NCBI GenBank assembly: GCA_040839025.1
Contig: JBFPJN010000006.1
Coordinates: 62,001 to 126,000, forward strand
DNA: 64,000 nt
Direction: 5' to 3'
DNA from: Alphaproteobacteria bacterium LSUCC0719
Lineage (GTDB): Bacteria > Pseudomonadota > Alphaproteobacteria > Puniceispirillales > Puniceispirillaceae
Below, one piece after another: positions 34,910-42,836 of this stretch. How positions within the stretch are numbered: the first letter of the stretch is position 1; every line of letters begins with the position of its first letter. The notes below the pieces were generated by a model. It was not told the origin of the DNA, made no database searches, and worked only from the letters and a program-made list of their open reading frames with translations. The position numbers were made by a program, and so were the translations under genes.

Positions 34910-35785
34910 ATGACCGCTTCATCACCGCTGGCAGCCTCGGATCTGCCGCTGACCCTGTTGCCACCCGTCAATTGTGACGACGCCTATGAAAACAGGCTTT
35001 ACATCCCGAATGCCGACCGGCATCTGGCAGCCTGGCCGGTGGATGCCGCCGCCTTTCGCGATCACCATCCGGACAGCCAAATCGATCTGTCCTATGGCGA
35101 TGACGCGCGTACCGCCTATGACCTGTTTGCGCCTGTTGGCGGCATCGATTCGGCAAGGGGTGTCGTTGCTTTCATTCATGGCGGTTACTGGGTGGCACTG
35201 TCGAAGAATGATGTCTCGCATATGGCAGCCGGATTGCTGGCGCGTGGCTGGGCGGTGGCGATGATCGGCTACAGGCTGGCACCGCAGGCCCGCATTGCCG
35301 GTATTACACAGGATATTGCCGCCGCCATCACCAGCCTTGGCGGGGTTGGTCACGGGCCGCTTCGCCTGGCCGGACATTCGGCTGGCGGTCATCTTGTCGC
35401 CCGCATGATGTGTCAGGATGTGCCGCTTGGCGATGCGGCGCTGGACCGGCTCGACAGGGTGGTCTCGATCAGCGGTCTGCACGATCTGCGGCCCCTTCGC
35501 AAATTGGCGAAGAATGATCTCTGGCAGCTTGATGATCCAGAAATGATCCAGGAAAGCCCGATTCTGCAGACACCGCGACAGGGTGTTGATCTTGTCTGTA
35601 TTGCCGGTGCCGACGAACGGCCGGAATTCATCCGCCAGAACGCCCTGTTGCCACTTGTCTGGCAGGGGCTCGGTGTGCCGGGGCATTGCCAGCTTCTGGC
35701 CGGCCAGAACCATTTTACCATCATTGAAACGATGACCGATCAGAACAGCCAGCTCTGTCACCTGATCGACGGGCCGCTCGGCTGA
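34910..35785 (+). CDS. alpha/beta hydrolase, kynurenine formamidase-like
   Basis: 291 aa. HGG oxyanion motif in FIHGGYWVALSKND near residue 89, nucleophile elbow GHSAGGH (Ser near residue 155), and a C-terminal His in GQNHFTIIE near residue 265. The N-terminal YENRLYIPNADRHLAAWP and DLSYGDDARTAYDLF resemble the esterase-type arylformamidases that hydrolyse N-formylkynurenine. It could supply kynurenine to KynU at 14423, but the two genes are 20 kb apart and no tryptophan dioxygenase is here, so a general carboxylesterase remains possible. Stands alone between the dctP terminator and a convergent thioesterase. Confidence 0.72.
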   Translation: MTASSPLAASDLPLTLLPPVNCDDAYENRLYIPNADRHLAAWPVDAAAFRDHHPDSQIDLSYGDDARTAYDLFAPVGGIDSARGVVAFIHGGYWVALSKNDVSHMAAGLLARGWAVAMIGYRLAPQARIAGITQDIAAAITSLGGVGHGPLRLAGHSAGGHLVARMMCQDVPLGDAALDRLDRVVSISGLHDLRPLRKLAKNDLWQLDDPEMIQESPILQTPRQGVDLVCIAGADERPEFIRQNALLPLVWQGLGVPGHCQLLAGQNHFTIIETMTDQNSQLCHLIDGPLG

Positions 35786-35798
35786 CCGCCGGCCGGAA

Positions 35799-36239
35799 CT
35801 AGAGCCGCGCGTAAGTGCTTGTCAGGTCGGCGGCCAGCTTGCCGCTTGCCCGGTCGGTGATGGTGATCCGTCCGACGACAAGCCGCCGGCCAGCCTTCAG
35901 AATATCGACCGTGACATCACCACCTTCATTGCCAAGCGGGCGCAGGAACCGGCTGGCGATATCCACCGTCGTGATCGGGTCATAGCCGCCAATGGCCGCC
36001 GTCACCGCCGCAATCATCGCCGTATCGGCAGCGGCGACAATGGCCTGTCCACAAATCATCCCGGCATCGCGCGTCAGACCATCACTGAAGGGCAGATAGA
36101 AGCGTGATTGCGTCGGCGACACCGCAATCACGCGAAGCCCGAGGTGATGAACCCAGGGGGCCGTCACCTCATCGAGAAGCGCCTGTGCCGCGATGGCATC
36201 AAATGCCGGTTTTGGCATGGCTGTATCGCTGTCCGACAT
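35799..36239 (-). CDS. PaaI-like hotdog thioesterase
   Basis: 146 aa single hotdog domain. The helix region contains GMICGQAIVAAADTAMIAAV near residue 60, corresponding to the HGG...A.AD segment of PaaI-type thioesterases but with GQ in place of the catalytic HGG/Asp arrangement. Expected to hydrolyse an acyl-CoA in the cytoplasm. It is divergent from paaI across the second TetR-type operator, so it may belong to the phenylacetate regulon. Substrate unknown. Confidence 0.78.
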   Translation of the reverse strand: MSDSDTAMPKPAFDAIAAQALLDEVTAPWVHHLGLRVIAVSPTQSRFYLPFSDGLTRDAGMICGQAIVAAADTAMIAAVTAAIGGYDPITTVDIASRFLRPLGNEGGDVTVDILKAGRRLVVGRITITDRASGKLAADLTSTYARL

Positions 36240-36287
36240 GCTGTGATCTCCTGTTGCTGTTCAGAGGTTGATTGCCTGCCGGCACAC

Positions 36288-36308
36288 TTGACTAACCGGA
36301 CGGTCAAT
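36288..36308. promoter_or_regulatory. TetR-type operator, putative PaaR site 2
   Basis: TTGACTAACCGGACGGTCAAT matches the paaZ/paaG operator at 12 of 16 core positions, with the same GAC...CCGG...GTC skeleton and TTGAC / GTC-AT edges. It lies 49 bp before the minus-strand thioesterase start and about 170 bp before paaI. The local TetR gene at 38313 is the obvious candidate regulator. Confidence 0.7.
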
Positions 36309-36391
36309 CTTTACCGTTGGATCATTACCTTTGGATGATCCTGGCCGGCTTTGGCATGGCCGGTCAAGGTGATGGCCCGGCTCGCCGACAC

Positions 36392-36447
36392 CAAGTGACA
36401 TCGAGCAGGTGTCATCGGGCAGGTGTCATCGGGCAGGCGTCATCCAA
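36392..36447. repeat. 14-bp tandem repeat upstream of paaI
   Basis: Four adjacent 14-bp units related to CAGGTGTCATCGGG; units 2 and 3 are identical, units 1 and 4 are diverged. It occupies the paaI leader between the operator and the ribosome site. Confidence 0.8.
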
Positions 36448-36474
36448 CAGTCGCAGGGACAGGGGAGATTGGCA

Positions 36475-36960
36475 ATGGCTGAACAGACCACGCCTTCCAC
36501 GGAGGCCCCAGCGGCGGCCACTGCGGCGGATACTGCGGCGGATACTGCCAGCCGGGTCGCCGAGGCGATGATCGGGAAATGCGGCCTGTCACAGCTTCTT
36601 GGCATGAAGATTGTCGATTCCGGACCCGACTTTGCGGTGATCGGGATGACGCTTGAAGAGCGGCACCTGAACGGATTTTCGATCGCCCATGGCGGGGCCA
36701 TTTTCGCGCTTGCCGATACCGCCTTTGCCCATGCGTGCAATTCCGAGAACATTGTCACGGTGGCTCAGCAATGCCAGATCAATTTTCTGAAGCCCGGCAA
36801 GGCCGGCGACAGCCTGATCGCCACCGCGCGCGGACGTACCCGAAGCGGCCGAACCGGACTCTATGACGTCACCATCACCACTGAAGACGGTCTGGTGATC
36901 GCCGAATTCCGTGGAATGTCGCGAACGCTCAGCGACCCTGTCATTCCGCCGCCTGCATGA
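36475..36960 (+). CDS. paaI: phenylacetate-pathway thioesterase
   Basis: 161 aa from ATG 36475, which follows GGGGAG; the frame is open upstream only through the tandem repeats. After an Ala/Thr-rich N-terminus (about 30 residues, longer than usual) the hotdog domain shows LNGFSIAHGGAIFALADTAFAHACNS near residue 80, with the HGG and Asp residues of PaaI. It rescues CoA from stalled or dead-end ring-epoxide CoA esters. It precedes paaK by 30 bp in the same operon. Confidence 0.92.
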   Translation: MAEQTTPSTEAPAAATAADTAADTASRVAEAMIGKCGLSQLLGMKIVDSGPDFAVIGMTLEERHLNGFSIAHGGAIFALADTAFAHACNSENIVTVAQQCQINFLKPGKAGDSLIATARGRTRSGRTGLYDVTITTEDGLVIAEFRGMSRTLSDPVIPPPA

Positions 36961-36990
36961 TTTTTGACCATCCAATCGAACGAGACCCCG

Positions 36991-38298
36991 ATGCGTGACC
37001 TGACACCTTCAAAAGACATTCTGGACCCCATTGAGACAGCCTCGCGGGACGAGATCCACGCCCTGCAGCTTGGCCGGCTGAAATGGACGCTGTCTCATGC
37101 CTATGAAAATGTGCCGCTCTATCGTCGCAAGTTCGACGAGGCCGGAGTCCACCCCGATGATGTAAAGGATCTTGGGGACATCGCCAGATTTCCCTTCACC
37201 ACGAAAGAGGATCTGCGGCAAAGCTATCCTTTCGACATGATGGCCGTGCCGCTGGAAAAAGTGGCGCGCATCCATGCGTCGAGCGGCACCACCGGCAAGC
37301 CCACTGTGGTCGGCTACACACAGGCGGACATAGACAATTGGGCGCATCTGGTGGCGCGGTCCATCCGCGCGTCAGGCGGGCGGCCCGGCGACCGGGTTCA
37401 TGTCGCCTATGGCTATGGGCTGTTCACCGGCGGCCTTGGGGCGCATTACGGCGCCGAGGCGATGGGCTGTACGGTGATTCCGGTCGGCGGCGGCATGACC
37501 CAGCGACAGGTGCAGCTGATCGTTGATTTCAAGCCCGACATCATCATGGTCACACCATCCTACATGCTGGCCATCGCCGACGAATTCGAGCGCCAGGGCG
37601 TGGACCCGCGAAGCTGCAGCCTGAAGAGTGGCATCTTTGGCGCCGAGCCATGGACGAACGCGCTGCGGTCCGAGATCGAGGAGCGCTTCGATATGCATGG
37701 AGTCGACATCTATGGTCTGTCCGAGGTGATGGGCCCCGGCGTTGCCAACGAGGCGGTCGAGGAAAAGGACGGGCTGTATGTCTGGGAGGATCATTTTCTT
37801 CCCGAAATCATCGATCCTGAAAATGGCATACCATGCGCCGATGGCGAGACAGGCGAGCTTGTCTTCACCTCGCTGACCAAGGAGGCGCTGCCGATCATCC
37901 GCTACCGCACGCGCGATCTGACAAGGCTTCGCGCCGGCGGCGCACGAACAATGCGGCGGATGGACAAGGTGACAGGCCGCAGCGATGATCTGATCATCCT
38001 TCGCGGCGTCAATGTCTTTCCAAGCCAGATCGAGGAACATATCGTGCAGATCGACGGCATCAGCCCGCATTACCAGATCGAACTGTGGAAGGATGGACCG
38101 CTCGACGCCATGACAGTACGGGTCGAGGCCGCTCCGGGGCACGAGGCCGAGGACCGCCGGGCCGCGCTGGCGGCCACGCTTGGCACCAACATCAAGCAGA
38201 ATGTCGGCATTTCGGCGACCATTGACGTCACCCCGGTCGGGGCGGTTGATCGATCTGCGGGCAAGGCGGTCCGCATCATTGATCGTCGCGGCGACTGA
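36991..38298 (+). CDS. paaK: phenylacetate-CoA ligase
   Basis: 435 aa from ATG 36991, standard PaaK length. Contains the P-loop HASSGTTGKPTVVGYT near residue 90, FGAEPWT near residue 215, YGLSEVMGPGVA near residue 240 and the hinge/A8 region GRSDDLIILRGVNVFPSQIE near residue 330. It activates phenylacetate to phenylacetyl-CoA with ATP, the first pathway step. A TTG start 27 bp upstream is unlikely. The TetR gene follows after 14 bp. Confidence 0.95.
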   Translation: MRDLTPSKDILDPIETASRDEIHALQLGRLKWTLSHAYENVPLYRRKFDEAGVHPDDVKDLGDIARFPFTTKEDLRQSYPFDMMAVPLEKVARIHASSGTTGKPTVVGYTQADIDNWAHLVARSIRASGGRPGDRVHVAYGYGLFTGGLGAHYGAEAMGCTVIPVGGGMTQRQVQLIVDFKPDIIMVTPSYMLAIADEFERQGVDPRSCSLKSGIFGAEPWTNALRSEIEERFDMHGVDIYGLSEVMGPGVANEAVEEKDGLYVWEDHFLPEIIDPENGIPCADGETGELVFTSLTKEALPIIRYRTRDLTRLRAGGARTMRRMDKVTGRSDDLIILRGVNVFPSQIEEHIVQIDGISPHYQIELWKDGPLDAMTVRVEAAPGHEAEDRRAALAATLGTNIKQNVGISATIDVTPVGAVDRSAGKAVRIIDRRGD

Positions 38299-38312
38299 GA
38301 GGCACCCCTGCA

Positions 38313-38903
38313 ATGCCACGACGCCGCGCCGTCAGCTATGACACCAAGCTTGAGCATATCCGCGACACCGCCGCCGGTCTGTTTGCGCGCGACGGTTTCA
38401 GCCGCACATCGATGGCCGAGCTTGCCGCCGCCTGCGGCGTGTCAAAGGCGCTTCTCTACCATTATTTCGACAGCAAGGAAGCGCTGCTCTTCGATATCCT
38501 TCAGGCCTATCTCGGCGATCTGGAAAAGGTTGTGGCGCTTGACGCCGGCGCGGCCGGGACCGCCCGTATCCATCTTCGCGACCTGATCCGGGGATTGCTG
38601 TGGCAATATCGCGAGGCCGGCAATACGCACAAGCTTCTGACCTTTGAATTGCCCGTTCTGCCGGCTGACCAGCAATCCGAACTTCGCGCCGCGGAACGCC
38701 GGATCATGTCCCGCTTCGATGTGGCGCTGGCCGCCGCGGCACAGGAGGCGGGACGCACCACACCGCTTGACGGACCGCGCGCGATGATGCTGTTCGGCAC
38801 GCTGAACTGGACCTATACTTGGTTTCGTGAAGACGGAAAGCTGTCGCTCGACGATTATTGCGAGCTGGTAACCGACAGCACCATTGCCTCGCTTCTGGCG
38901 TGA
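38313..38903 (+). CDS. TetR-family regulator, probable PaaR
   Basis: 196 aa. N-terminal helix-turn-helix domain with TAAGLFARDGFSRTSMAELA and the recognition helix CGVSKALLYHYFDSKEALL near residues 40-60; the C-terminal ligand domain has WFREDGKLSLDD near residue 170, as in the YsiA/PaaR-like group that often senses acyl-CoAs. Downstream of paaK in the same operon. The paired inverted repeats before paaI and between paaZ and paaG are plausible targets, with phenylacetyl-CoA as the likely inducer by analogy. Confidence 0.85.
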   Translation: MPRRRAVSYDTKLEHIRDTAAGLFARDGFSRTSMAELAAACGVSKALLYHYFDSKEALLFDILQAYLGDLEKVVALDAGAAGTARIHLRDLIRGLLWQYREAGNTHKLLTFELPVLPADQQSELRAAERRIMSRFDVALAAAAQEAGRTTPLDGPRAMMLFGTLNWTYTWFREDGKLSLDDYCELVTDSTIASLLA

Positions 38904-38928
38904 ACAGACAGACCGGAGACAAACCGAC

Positions 38929-40344
38929 ATGCCGTCAGGCACCCTGCTGATCCGTAATGCCGATCTTCTTTGCACGATGAATCCGGCCGACACCGCAACG
39001 CCCACAGGCGGGCGTCCCGGTGACAATGTGGGGGCCGAAATCCGCGATGGCGGTCTGTTCGCCCGCAATGGCGTGATTGAACTGGTTGCGCCGACCAGCG
39101 AGCTTCCCGAAAGTGCCGACACCGTCATCGACATGACGGGCCATGTCGTCATTCCGGGCATGGTCAACACGCACCACCATCTGTTCCAGAACCTGACCCG
39201 CGCCGTGCCGGCGGCCCAGAACGCACCTCTGTTCGGCTGGCTGCAGACGCTGTATCCGATCTGGTCGCATATCGGGCCGGACCATATCTACTGGTCGACC
39301 GCGCTGGGGCTGGCCGAGCTGGCGCTCAGCGGTTGCACAACCTCGTCGGATCATCTCTATCTCTATCCGAACGGCGCGCGGCTTGATGATTCGATGGCGG
39401 CGGCAAGTGATCTCGGCATGCGCTTTCACGGCACGCGCGGCTCGATGAGCATCGGCGAGTCCGGTGGCGGCCTGCCACCCGACATATTGTGCTGGGACGA
39501 GGCCGACATCCTTGCCGACTGCCAGCGCGTCGTCGAAGCCTTTCACGACCCGGCACGATTTGCCATGCAGCGGGTGGGGCTGGCGCCCTGCTCGCCCTTC
39601 TCGGTCTCGATGGACCTGATGCGCGAGACCGCCAGCATGGCCCGCAGCCTCGGTGTCGGTCTGCACACCCATCTTGCCGAAAATGTCGAGGATATCGACT
39701 ACAGTGTCGCCACCTTCGGCATGCGCCCCGGTGACTATATCGAGGCTGTCGGCTGGACAGGCGCCGATGTGTGGCACGCGCACTGCGTCCAGCTCGACGC
39801 CGCCGAGATCGACCTGTTTGCCCGCACCGGTACCGGCGTTGCACATTGCCCCTGTTCCAACATGCGGCTTGCCAGCGGCATTGCACCAATCCGGACCATG
39901 CTCGATTCCGGCATGAAGATCGGGCTTGGCGTTGACGGGTCGGCCTCGAATGACAGCGGACACATGCTGAACGAGGCGCGCCAGACAATGCTGCTGCAAC
40001 GGGTCAATCAGGGCGGCGATGCGATGACGGCGCGCGAGGCACTGGCGACGGCGACACGCGGCGGCGCGAGCGTTCTTGGCCGTGACGACATCGGCATCCT
40101 GGCCCCGGGCTATGCCGCCGACCTCGCCGCCTTCGACAGGCGCAGCATCGATTTCGCCGGCAGCGACTGGGACCCGCTTGCCAGTCTTCTGTTCTGCGGA
40201 CCGGTCAAGGCATCCTATACCATCATCAACGGCCGCCTCGTGGTCGCCGGGGGGCGGTTGACAACAATGGATATGGACCGGCTTCTGGCCCGCCACGCGG
40301 CAATGGCACACGATCTGATGCAGCGAAGCGGGTTTGCAAGCTAG
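38929..40344 (+). CDS. 8-oxoguanine deaminase (amidohydrolase family)
   Basis: 471 aa. Metal-binding site VNTHHHLFQNLTRAVPAAQN near residue 80, then the family-specific GCTTSSDHLYLYPNG near residue 140, HTHLAENVEDIDYS near residue 243, WHAHC near residue 283 and GVDGSASNDSGHML near residue 333. These segments match the deaminases of the 8-oxoguanine/hydroxyatrazine group; CTTSSDHLY and PCSNMRLASGIAP favour 8-oxoguanine. The product would be urate, feeding PuuD directly. It follows tetR after 25 bp but belongs functionally to the purine genes that start at 41359. Confidence 0.82.
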   Translation: MPSGTLLIRNADLLCTMNPADTATPTGGRPGDNVGAEIRDGGLFARNGVIELVAPTSELPESADTVIDMTGHVVIPGMVNTHHHLFQNLTRAVPAAQNAPLFGWLQTLYPIWSHIGPDHIYWSTALGLAELALSGCTTSSDHLYLYPNGARLDDSMAAASDLGMRFHGTRGSMSIGESGGGLPPDILCWDEADILADCQRVVEAFHDPARFAMQRVGLAPCSPFSVSMDLMRETASMARSLGVGLHTHLAENVEDIDYSVATFGMRPGDYIEAVGWTGADVWHAHCVQLDAAEIDLFARTGTGVAHCPCSNMRLASGIAPIRTMLDSGMKIGLGVDGSASNDSGHMLNEARQTMLLQRVNQGGDAMTAREALATATRGGASVLGRDDIGILAPGYAADLAAFDRRSIDFAGSDWDPLASLLFCGPVKASYTIINGRLVVAGGRLTTMDMDRLLARHAAMAHDLMQRSGFAS

Positions 40345-40367
40345 GCCATTCAACCCGACCGCCGACC

Positions 40368-41279
40368 TTACGCGCCCCGTCGCAGCGCTGTCAGCTGGTA
40401 CCACAGCACCGCCACCAGAATGATCGTGCCACCAAGCACCGTCTGCGGCGATGGCCATTCGGCAAGCACGAGACCAGCCAGCAGGATCGCCCAAGGCGTC
40501 TCCGAAACGCTGACAAGCGCTGTCTCGCCCGGCGCCAGCCAGGTCGACCCGGCGGCGAGCGTGACCGATGCCACGACAAAGGTCAGACCAAACAGTGCCA
40601 TCATGGCGATCTGCCCGGTCGAGGCCGATGCCGGATCACCAAGCCCCCAGCCGAACGGCAACAGCAAAAGCGATGCCGCAACGGTCGGCAGTGTGACCGG
40701 GGTGCCGGGCCACCGCCGGTAGATGATCATGATCAACACCATCATCAGCGTCATCCACAGCGCCAGAAGATCACCACTCAGACCCGATCCACCGAAAGAC
40801 CCCCGGACAATGATCGCGGTACCAGCCAGAACGCTGGCACAGGCAAGCATGAATCCGAACGTCATGCGCTGGCCGAAAATCCACCAGCCAAGCGCCCCGG
40901 CGAGAATCGGCGCCGCCGACCAGATCAGCGCCACATTGGCAACCGACGTCAGCTTGAACGCCGGGATGAAGGCCGCCGTTCCCGCCGCATAGATGACGGC
41001 AAGAGCGAGCGACGGCCCGCCGAAACGCGACGCCTCGTCCCGTATCCGGCCGGTAACAAGCAACCAGACAACAGCGCCCGCCACGGCAAAGACGCCACGC
41101 CAGAAAATGATGCTCCACGCATCCGCTGCGATGCCCTTGCTGAAGAGCCCGGCAGTGCTGAAAAATACCGCCGAAACGGCCACCAGCAACACGCCCTTCG
41201 CCCTGCCGCTGTGCCCGCCCCAATGATCTGCTTTTTTGGTCACCTGCCACGCCCCCAAAAAAGAACAAAGCATGAACAT
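40368..41279 (-). CDS. EamA/DMT-family transporter
   Basis: 303 aa with ten membrane segments and two EamA repeats; the first half begins GVLLVAVSAVFFSTAGLFSKG. No ribosome site precedes the ATG at 41279; a GTG at 41243 (after GGGGGCGTGG) may be the true start and would remove the odd cysteine-containing N-terminus. Convergent with the 8-oxoguanine deaminase gene and downstream of allA on the same strand, so it could move a purine or urea-related metabolite; this is only positional. Confidence 0.8.
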   Translation of the reverse strand: MFMLCSFLGAWQVTKKADHWGGHSGRAKGVLLVAVSAVFFSTAGLFSKGIAADAWSIIFWRGVFAVAGAVVWLLVTGRIRDEASRFGGPSLALAVIYAAGTAAFIPAFKLTSVANVALIWSAAPILAGALGWWIFGQRMTFGFMLACASVLAGTAIIVRGSFGGSGLSGDLLALWMTLMMVLIMIIYRRWPGTPVTLPTVAASLLLLPFGWGLGDPASASTGQIAMMALFGLTFVVASVTLAAGSTWLAPGETALVSVSETPWAILLAGLVLAEWPSPQTVLGGTIILVAVLWYQLTALRRGA

Positions 41280-41358
41280 TATGCAGCAGTCAGGTTAATA
41301 AAGGGTAAATTTTCAATCGCTTTTGCGTGAGATCGGGATGTTCAGGGCTGATAGTCGC

Positions 41359-41910
41359 TCACAGCATAATCTCGGCCACGATGGTATCCTGCCAGTGTTC
41401 CTGAAGGTTGGCGGATTTGTCCTCGCCGTCCGGGCCGGCACGGTCGATGATCAGAAAATCCTGCTCCGCCCGCAGCACCAGAAGCGGGTGATGCCAGACA
41501 TTGCGGTCATAATTGACGCCAACGGTGCCGGGCGCGTAAAAGCAGCGCAGGCGCGCAAAGTCCGGCGCGCTGTCATCACCATTTGTCGGCGCCACCACCA
41601 CCAGCCAGTCATGCGCCGCCAGCGGCATGAAGGCCTGTGATCCCAGCGGGTGGCGCTCCATCATCCTGATGGCAATCGGGTCGGGCCGGCGGGTGCCGCG
41701 GAAGATCGACAGGATCGCCCGCCCGCCGCCAGCCCCGACATCAGCCCCGCCATCAGCCCCAATATCAATATTGGCAAGATCGTGAAAGCGGGTTGTCGTG
41801 CCCTCATTGATCATGATCTGTTCCGCACCATCGGTCTGGATGACCTGACCGAAAGGGGCAAAGGCAGATGCCGTCAGCGGTTCAACAGGCAGTCTGCGCG
41901 GGCCGGTCAT
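41359..41910 (-). CDS. allA: ureidoglycolate lyase
   Basis: 183 aa. AllA family: N-terminal VEPLTASAFAPFGQVI near residue 9, then FRGTRRPDPIAIRMMERHPLGSQAFMPL near residue 70 and the C-terminal APGTVGVNYDRNVWHHPLLVL near residue 130. It splits ureidoglycolate to glyoxylate and urea. A Gly/Asp/Ala-rich insert (ANIDIGADGGADVGAGGG, near residue 48) with a duplicated 12-base motif is unusual. The start overlaps the puuE stop by 4 bp. Last gene of the purine operon. Confidence 0.9.
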   Translation of the reverse strand: MTGPRRLPVEPLTASAFAPFGQVIQTDGAEQIMINEGTTTRFHDLANIDIGADGGADVGAGGGRAILSIFRGTRRPDPIAIRMMERHPLGSQAFMPLAAHDWLVVVAPTNGDDSAPDFARLRCFYAPGTVGVNYDRNVWHHPLLVLRAEQDFLIIDRAGPDGEDKSANLQEHWQDTIVAEIML

Positions 41911-42836
41911 GACCCGGCCCCGGATGATCCGGCACCGTCATGGGGATGGGTTGCCCGCCAGTGCCGCGCGATATCGATCCGACGCGCCAGCCACACATGG
42001 TCATGGCGCTGAACATGGTCGAGGAATTTCACCAGCCCGGCGAACCGCGCCGGCCTGCCGACAAGCCGGCAATGCAGACCAACCGACAGCATCTTCGGTG
42101 CCGTCTCGCCCTCATTATAGAGCGTGTCGAAGGCATCGATGAGATAGGCGGCGAACTGGTCACCCGTATGGAATCCCTGCGCCGTCGCAAAGCGCATGTC
42201 GTTGGTGTCGAGCGTATAGGGAACGATCAGATGCGGGGTCTCCGTCTGCGTACTCCAGAACGGCAGATCATCGGAATAATCGTCAGCGTCATAAAGGAAT
42301 CCTCCCTCGGCGGCGACAAGGCTGCGGGTGTTTTCCGAGGTACGACCGGTATACCAGCCAAGCGGACGCTCACCGCAGATGCGGGTATGGATTTCGATCG
42401 CGCGCTCCAGATGTTCCTGTTCCTCGCTCGCCGACATGCCGTGGTAATTGATCCAGCGATAGCCGTGCGAGGCAATCTCGTGCCCGTCAGCCAGCGCCCG
42501 TTCAATTACCGCCGGATGACGGTCCATCGCCATCGCGACAGCAAACAGTGTCAGTGGCACGCCGCGGTCACGAAACAGGTCAAGAAGACGCCAGACACCG
42601 GCCCGCGAGCCATATTCATAGATTGACTCCATCGACATGTGGCGCGCGCCCTCAAACGGCGCGGCACCTATGATCTCGGACAGGAACATCTCCGAGGCGG
42701 CGTCGCCATGCAAGATCGTGTTCTCCGCACCTTCTTCATAATTCAGCACGAACTGCACGGCGATCCGTGCCTTGCCCGGCCAGCGCGGATGCAGTGGCGC
42801 GGCGCCATAGCCGATCATATCCCGTGGATAGGTCAT
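41907..42836 (-). CDS. puuE: allantoinase, polysaccharide-deacetylase type
   Basis: 309 aa from ATG 42836 with GGAG 7 bp upstream. PuuE family signatures: YPRDMIGYGAAPLHPRWPG at the N-terminus, FVLNYEEGAEN near residue 29, EYGSRAGVWRLLDLF near residue 75, the HEIASHGYRWINYHGM metal/active-site segment near residue 120 and GWYTGRTSENTR near residue 155. This cofactor-independent allantoinase converts allantoin to allantoate. Overlaps puuD by 4 bp and allA by 4 bp. Confidence 0.94.
   Translation of the reverse strand: MTYPRDMIGYGAAPLHPRWPGKARIAVQFVLNYEEGAENTILHGDAASEMFLSEIIGAAPFEGARHMSMESIYEYGSRAGVWRLLDLFRDRGVPLTLFAVAMAMDRHPAVIERALADGHEIASHGYRWINYHGMSASEEQEHLERAIEIHTRICGERPLGWYTGRTSENTRSLVAAEGGFLYDADDYSDDLPFWSTQTETPHLIVPYTLDTNDMRFATAQGFHTGDQFAAYLIDAFDTLYNEGETAPKMLSVGLHCRLVGRPARFAGLVKFLDHVQRHDHVWLARRIDIARHWRATHPHDGAGSSGAGS

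Noticed and set aside
37372-38319. 315-codon minus-strand frame over paaK
   Set aside because: Antisense shadow of paaK with no recognisable domain and His/Asp-rich composition typical of reverse-frame translation.
38935-40494. 519-codon minus-strand open frame
   Set aside because: Complete antisense shadow of the 8-oxoguanine deaminase gene, which carries all metal ligands on plus. High GC lengthens such shadows.
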